Part shown: in pieces, positions 60,286-64,000 of the stretch
How positions within the stretch are numbered: the stretch's first letter is position 1
How the letters are laid out: each line of letters starts with the position of its first letter
NCBI GenBank assembly: GCA_019454835.1
Contig: JACFNP010000013.1
Coordinates: 1-64,000, forward strand
Length of the DNA stretch: 64,000 nt
Origin: Rubellimicrobium sp.
GTDB taxonomy: Bacteria; Pseudomonadota; Alphaproteobacteria; Rhodobacterales; Rhodobacteraceae
Direction of reading: 5' to 3'
The notes under the pieces: model-generated
What the model was told of the DNA's origin: nothing
The model's input: the letters and a program-made list of their open reading frames with translations, nothing else
Database searches by the model: none
Made by a program: the position numbers and the translations under genes

Positions 60286-61431
60286 ATGGATGTGCCGCTG
60301 ATTCTGATCGAGGCCGGGCCGGGGGGCGCTCCGGCGCTTTTCGTGCGCCCGCGCGAGGTGGTGGTCGTGCATGACGGCGCCGGTCTGGCCCCGGCGCTGG
60401 CGCGGCTTGACGCGCTGCGGGCGGCGGGGGCCTGGCTGGCAGGGTTCGTCGCCTACGAGGCGGGCTATGCGCTTGAACCGCGGCTCGTGCCGCTGATGCG
60501 CGGCGATGGTCCGCTGCTGGTCATCGGCGTCTTCGACGGCCCGCAGGATGCGGCGCCGTTCCTGGCCCGTGCCGCTGCCGGGGCCGATGCCGCCCGCATC
60601 ACCGCGCCCGAGCCGCAGATCGGCCGCGCCGCCTATGCCGCCGCCTTCGCCCGGCTGCAGGCGCATATCGCGGCGGGCGACTGCTATCAGGCAAACCTGA
60701 CCTTTCCTCTGAAGGCGCGCCTCGTGACGGGCACGCCTTGCGGGCTGTACGGGCGTCTGCGGCAGGCGGGCGTGCCGGGGCACGGGGCCTTTGTCGATCT
60801 GGGTGCGGGGCCGGTGGTGGTGTCGCTGTCGCCGGAACTGTTCTTCCGCCTCGATGCGGAGGGCCGCATCACCGCACGCCCGATGAAGGGCACCCGCCCC
60901 CGCGACGCCGACCCGGCGCGCGATGCGCTTCTGGCGGCGGAACTGGCCGCCAGTGCCAAGGACCGGGCCGAGAACCTGATGATCGTGGACCTGCTGCGCA
61001 ACGACATCGGCAGGCTGGCGCGGCCCGGCAGCGTGCGCGTGCCTGCGCTGCACGCCGTCGAGCTGCACCCGACCGTGCACCAGATGACCTCGACCATCGA
61101 GGCCGAACTGGCCGAACCGCCCGCGCTGGCGACGCTGCTGCCCGCGCTCTTTCCCTGCGGCTCGGTCACCGGCGCGCCACGGATTCGCGCCATGGAGATC
61201 ATTGCCGACCTCGAACCCGCGCCGCGCGGGGTCTATTGCGGGGCGGTCGGCTGGATGGCACCGGACGGGCGGGCGGATTTCTCGGTGGCGATCCGGACGC
61301 TGTCGGTCGCGGGCCACGACATCACCCTGAACGTGGGCGGCGGCGTGACCGTCGGCTCGACCGCCGCAGGCGAATGGGAGGAAGCGCTGTGGAAGACCCG
61401 CTTCGCACTGGCAGCCGTGACCCCGGACTGA
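60286..61431 (+). CDS. pabB: Aminodeoxychorismate synthase component I
   Basis: 381 residues from ATG 60286. Chorismate-binding enzyme fold: ARLQAHIAAGDCYQANLTFPL, VVVSLSPELFFRLDAEGRITARPMKGTRPRDADP, SAKDRAENLMIVDLLRNDIGRLA, FPCGSVTGAPRIRAMEIIADLEPAPRGVYCGAVGW and VGSTAAGEWEEALWK. Converts chorismate with ammonia to 4-amino-4-deoxychorismate for folate; the amidotransferase partner is not in the window. Overlaps pabC by 43 bases. Confidence 0.93.
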   Translation: MDVPLILIEAGPGGAPALFVRPREVVVVHDGAGLAPALARLDALRAAGAWLAGFVAYEAGYALEPRLVPLMRGDGPLLVIGVFDGPQDAAPFLARAAAGADAARITAPEPQIGRAAYAAAFARLQAHIAAGDCYQANLTFPLKARLVTGTPCGLYGRLRQAGVPGHGAFVDLGAGPVVVSLSPELFFRLDAEGRITARPMKGTRPRDADPARDALLAAELAASAKDRAENLMIVDLLRNDIGRLARPGSVRVPALHAVELHPTVHQMTSTIEAELAEPPALATLLPALFPCGSVTGAPRIRAMEIIADLEPAPRGVYCGAVGWMAPDGRADFSVAIRTLSVAGHDITLNVGGGVTVGSTAAGEWEEALWKTRFALAAVTPD

Positions 61432-62018
61432 GGCTGATCGAGACCCTCGCCGGTGACGCGCCCGACGCGCGGCTGGCGCTGCATCTGGCGCGGATGGCGC
61501 GCGGGGCGGCGCGGCTGGGCTGGCGGTTAGATCCGGCGGAGGCTCGGGCGGCGCTGGCGCCGCTGCGCGGGCAGGCGCTGCGGCTGCGGCTGACGCTGGA
61601 CCGGGCGGGCGCGCTGCGGGTCGAAAGCGCGCCGCTGCCTGCCGCGCCCGCATCGTGGCGGGTCGTGGTCGCGGCGCAGGTGCTCGACCCGGACGACCCC
61701 TGGCTCGGCGTGAAATCCACCCGCCGCGCCGCGCATGACGCCGCCCGCGCCGCGCTGCCTGCGGGCGCTCACGAGGCGATCCTGGCGAACACGCGCGGCG
61801 AAATGTGCGAGGGCACGATCTCGACCCTGTTTTTCGACCGGGGCGACGGGCTGCGCACGCCGCCGCTGGCATCGGGCCTGCTGCCCGGCGTGCTGCGCGC
61901 GGAAATGCTGGCGCAGGGTGCCGTGCGCGAGGAATCCTTGCGCGCCGCCGACCTGCCCGGCCTGCGGCTGTGGATGGGCAATTCGCTGCGCGGGCTGATT
62001 CCGGCGCGGCTGGTCTGA
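61389..62018 (+). CDS. pabC: Aminodeoxychorismate lyase-like class IV aminotransferase
   Basis: 209 residues from GTG 61389, with GGGAGG seven bases upstream inside pabB. RLIETLAGDAPDARLALHLARMARGAARLGW, VKSTRRAAHDAARAALPAG (PLP lysine in GVKSTRR), EAILANTRGEMCEGTISTLFF and LASGLLPGVLRAEML are class IV aminotransferase/4-amino-4-deoxychorismate lyase marks. Releases 4-aminobenzoate and pyruvate. Shorter than many PabC proteins (about 270) but of normal size for this clade, where it follows pabB. Confidence 0.88.
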   Translation: MEDPLRTGSRDPGLRLIETLAGDAPDARLALHLARMARGAARLGWRLDPAEARAALAPLRGQALRLRLTLDRAGALRVESAPLPAAPASWRVVVAAQVLDPDDPWLGVKSTRRAAHDAARAALPAGAHEAILANTRGEMCEGTISTLFFDRGDGLRTPPLASGLLPGVLRAEMLAQGAVREESLRAADLPGLRLWMGNSLRGLIPARLV

Positions 62019-62090
62019 CCCTATGTTCCTGCGCATTGTCGCGGGCGCCGGATGTGCCATCCGGCAGGGCAATCGAGCGAACGGCATGTC

Positions 62091-62180
62091 CCGTCATTGC
62101 GAGCCGAAGGCGAAGCAACCCCGACCGCTCACACGCAATATCGGGGTTGCTTCGTCGGCTTCGCCTCCTCGCAATGACGG
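62091..62180. repeat. Palindromic interspersed repeat, copy 12
   Basis: Full 90-bp copy (ccgtcattgcgagccgaagg ... gcctcctcgcaatgacgg) between the convergent ends of pabC and the methyltransferase gene. The left flank cagggcaatcgagcgaacgg is the same box seen reversed at the right of copy 5. Confidence 0.93.
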
Positions 62181-62222
62181 GATTTGCGGACGCTGGATGT
62201 TACCACCCGGCTGCGAAATGCT

Positions 62223-63452
62223 TTATTCCGCCGCCTGCGCCACCGGCTGCGGGCCGTCCCGATACAGATAGTCGCGGGTGATCGGCACCGCGTCCTTCCT
62301 GCGGGCAAGCTGGAGGTGGAACACCACCTGGTGCCCCTGCACGAAGGCCAGTTCGGAGGCGATCAGGTAGAACCGCCACATCCTCGTGAAACGTTCGTCG
62401 TATAGCGCCTTTGCCTCGTCGATGCGGGCCATGAAGCGGGCGTGCCACTGGTGCAGCGTGTAGGCGTAATGCAGGCGCCAGACCTCGATGTCGGTCTCGA
62501 CCAGCGCTTCCTTTTCGACGGCGTGCATGGTTTCCGACAGGGCGGGCGTATAGCCGCCGGGGAAGATGTATTTCTCGATCCACGGGCTGGTATAGGTCGG
62601 CGGCGCGGCGCGGCCGATGGTATGGATCAGCGCGATACCGTCCTCGGTCAGCAGGTCGTGCACCTTGCCGAAGAAGGTGCGGTATTGCGGCACGCCGACA
62701 TGCTCGAACATCCCGACCGACACGATGCGGTCGAACGGCCCCGTCACCTTGCGATAGTCGATGAGCTGGAATTCGACCCGGTCCTCGAGCCCGGCATCGC
62801 GGGCGCGCTGCGTGGCGATCTTGAACTGTTCCTCGGACAGCGTGACGCCCAGCACCCTCGCGCCGTAGTCGCGGGCCAGCGTCAGCGCCATGCCGCCCCA
62901 GCCGCAGCCGATGTCGAGAATCCGCATCCCCGGCTCGATCAGCAGCTTGCGGGCGATATGGGCCTTCTTGGCGGCCTGTGCCTCGTCCAGCGTGGTCACG
63001 CCCTCGGGCCAGTAGGCGCAGGAATATTGCTTGTCCGCGTCGAGAAACAGGTCGTAGAGCTTGCCGGACAGGTCGTAGTGATGCGCCACGTTCGACTTTG
63101 AACGCGCGACCGGGTTCCACTGGTCCAGCCCGCGCGTCCAGCGGCGCAGCACCGCCAGCGGCGCCTGCCAGAGCGGCAGTTCGGGGGCCTGGCCGGTGTT
63201 TTCGGTGACGAAAGTAAGGAAACCGTAGAGATCGTCGTTCTCGATGAGGATCCTGCCGTCGACATAGCCTTCGCCAACCGCAAGCTCGGGGTTCAGGCAC
63301 AGCCTGCGGATGAGCGCCGGATCGGTGATCCGCACCGAGACGACCGGCTCTCCGGACCCGGCGACGATCCTGCCACCCGACGGCAGGTCAATGTTTATCT
63401 GACCCTTTTTCGTAAAAGTCTTCAGAAAGGTTTCAAGCAGGCGTTCCCACAT
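62223..63452 (-). CDS. Cyclopropane-fatty-acid synthase-type methyltransferase
   Basis: 409 residues from ATG 63452 (GGGGA six bases upstream). SAM-dependent methyltransferase of the CFA synthase family: NVAHHYDLSGKLYDLFLDADKQYSCAYW (121-148), MRILDIGCGWGGMALTLARDYGARVLGVTLSEEQ, DRIVSVGMFEHVGVPQYRTFF and YIFPGGYTPAL. Adds a methylene group from SAM to unsaturated phospholipid acyl chains at the membrane, a stationary-phase or acid-stress adaptation. A UfaA-type or fatty-acid-C-methyl role is also possible in this family. Confidence 0.9.
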   Translation of the reverse strand: MWERLLETFLKTFTKKGQINIDLPSGGRIVAGSGEPVVSVRITDPALIRRLCLNPELAVGEGYVDGRILIENDDLYGFLTFVTENTGQAPELPLWQAPLAVLRRWTRGLDQWNPVARSKSNVAHHYDLSGKLYDLFLDADKQYSCAYWPEGVTTLDEAQAAKKAHIARKLLIEPGMRILDIGCGWGGMALTLARDYGARVLGVTLSEEQFKIATQRARDAGLEDRVEFQLIDYRKVTGPFDRIVSVGMFEHVGVPQYRTFFGKVHDLLTEDGIALIHTIGRAAPPTYTSPWIEKYIFPGGYTPALSETMHAVEKEALVETDIEVWRLHYAYTLHQWHARFMARIDEAKALYDERFTRMWRFYLIASELAFVQGHQVVFHLQLARRKDAVPITRDYLYRDGPQPVAQAAE

Positions 63453-63665
63453 CGCGTCCCCACCATCGCTTCCCGTCCCCCGCACGGGCCAGAACACAGG
63501 CCCCGCGCGGCGGCGTCAACCCGCAACCTGTTGCCTGAATTCCGCAACCTGCGGTCAAATCACCGTTTCAGCCGCACACTATGCGCCCCTCGCGCGCCGA
63601 TTGCAAAACCCCCTGCGGCAGTTTTCGGGGCCGTCGGGCGAGCGGCATCTCCCGTCCCCATATTT

Positions 63666-63754
63666 CGTCATTGCGAGGCGAAGCCGAAGCAACCTCGACC
63701 GCTCGCGCACGACATCGGGGTTGCTTCGTCGGCTTCGCCTCCTCGCAATGACGG
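63666..63754. repeat. Palindromic interspersed repeat, copy 13
   Basis: Full copy (cgtcattgcgaggcgaagcc ... gcctcctcgcaatgacgg) upstream of the methyltransferase gene. A second tgacggga follows at 63763, and the right flank (atatgcccttcgcccccttg) resembles the conserved right box of copies 5 and 11. Confidence 0.92.
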
Positions 63755-64000
63755 AAGATAATGACGGGATATGCCCTTCGCCCCCTTGCCCTGCGGCAGT
63801 TCCGGGGCCGCATGTCCGCCCGCCCTGCGCCGGACGCATGGCTGCCCTGCACGCGAATGGCTCTTGTGGCCCGATGCGGCCCGGCTCATGTTCAGCGGAT
63901 GGCCGCGCGGGCCGTCGCGCGGCGACTCTCCCGTCCCCGCGCGAAGGTCAGGGCCTGCGCGACGGGAACCTGTGATCGAACCGGGACACCGATGCCGGAC
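63755..64000. other. Window end; no gene recognised
   Basis: Beyond the flank of repeat copy 13 I see no frame with a family pattern or ribosome site. A gene may begin beyond the window edge. The 63453-63665 stretch before the copy likewise shows only the expected promoter space of the methyltransferase gene. Confidence 0.4.

Noticed and set aside
58801-62118. 1105-codon minus-strand open frame
   Set aside because: Only the last 397 codons (from 59994) are the LldD-like gene. The rest runs antisense to pabB and pabC and is low-complexity Arg/Ala/Pro text, a product of high GC at third codon positions.
63755-64000. Open frames at the right edge
   Set aside because: They overlap repeat flanks, have no family pattern and no ribosome site.

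Overview
The window is a strongly GC-rich stretch of chromosome from an alphaproteobacterium, most likely a Rhodobacterales (Paracoccaceae) member. The evidence is gene content and order. The polyol operon has the layout I know from Rhodobacter sphaeroides (smoEFGK-smoS-mtlK). There is an acetone-carboxylase-type operon, a ChoX-type choline-binding protein, TRAP and ABC sugar importers, and the 'CCCCCGGAGTATTT' intergenic motif typical of the group. About 50 protein genes are recognisable. I see no rRNA, tRNA, phage, insertion sequence or CRISPR array.

Left part (0-16 kb). lysC (aspartate kinase) is followed by a lone choline-binding protein. Next comes an operon reading leftwards: acetone-carboxylase-like acxA-acxB-acxC plus a short-chain dehydrogenase, divergent from a LuxR-type regulator with a 20-bp inverted repeat between them. 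A DUF1778/GNAT (TacAT-type) toxin-antitoxin pair follows. Then comes a tightly coupled six-gene operon (16.1 to 10.6 kb, leftwards): NeuD/PglD-like acetyltransferase, adenylating ligase fused to a carrier domain, membrane-anchored SGNH/DltD-like protein, MBOAT acyltransferase, a 51-residue single-pass protein, and a PanE-like reductase. It looks like a Gram-negative counterpart of the dlt D-alanylation machinery and is the best candidate here for an undescribed system.

Middle (16.7-38.6 kb) is a carbohydrate/sugar-acid island. It holds a TRAP transporter (dctP and dctQ each carry an apparent single-base frameshift) with a mandelate-racemase-type dehydratase. A leftward ABC sugar importer sits with two xylose-isomerase-like TIM-barrel enzymes, a mannitol-dehydrogenase-family oxidoreductase with an altered active site, and a Gfo/Idh/MocA oxidoreductase. 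A LacI regulator is divergent from a second ABC importer (frcBCA-like) whose operon continues with a DUF4432 epimerase-like protein, an SDR, a class III CoA-transferase and a crotonase. That combination suggests a sugar-derived acid broken down as a CoA thioester.

Right part (38.9-64 kb). A DUF2218 gene is divergent from a siderophore ABC importer whose ATPase is frameshifted. Then come a HAD phosphatase, a SorC-type regulator and the smo/mtl polyol operon, followed by recQ, a thioredoxin-TPR protein, a Lon-substrate-domain protein and a Trm112-like protein. The end holds a UbiH-type hydroxylase, a DUF3089 hydrolase with a small membrane protein, an LldD-type FMN dehydrogenase, pabB-pabC and a cyclopropane-fatty-acid-synthase-type methyltransferase.

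An interspersed imperfect palindrome of about 80-95 bp ('cgtcattgcgag ... ctcgcaatgacg') occurs 11 times in full, once cut by the window edge and once as a solo half, always between genes. Four importer operons also carry a strong hairpin directly after the binding-protein gene.
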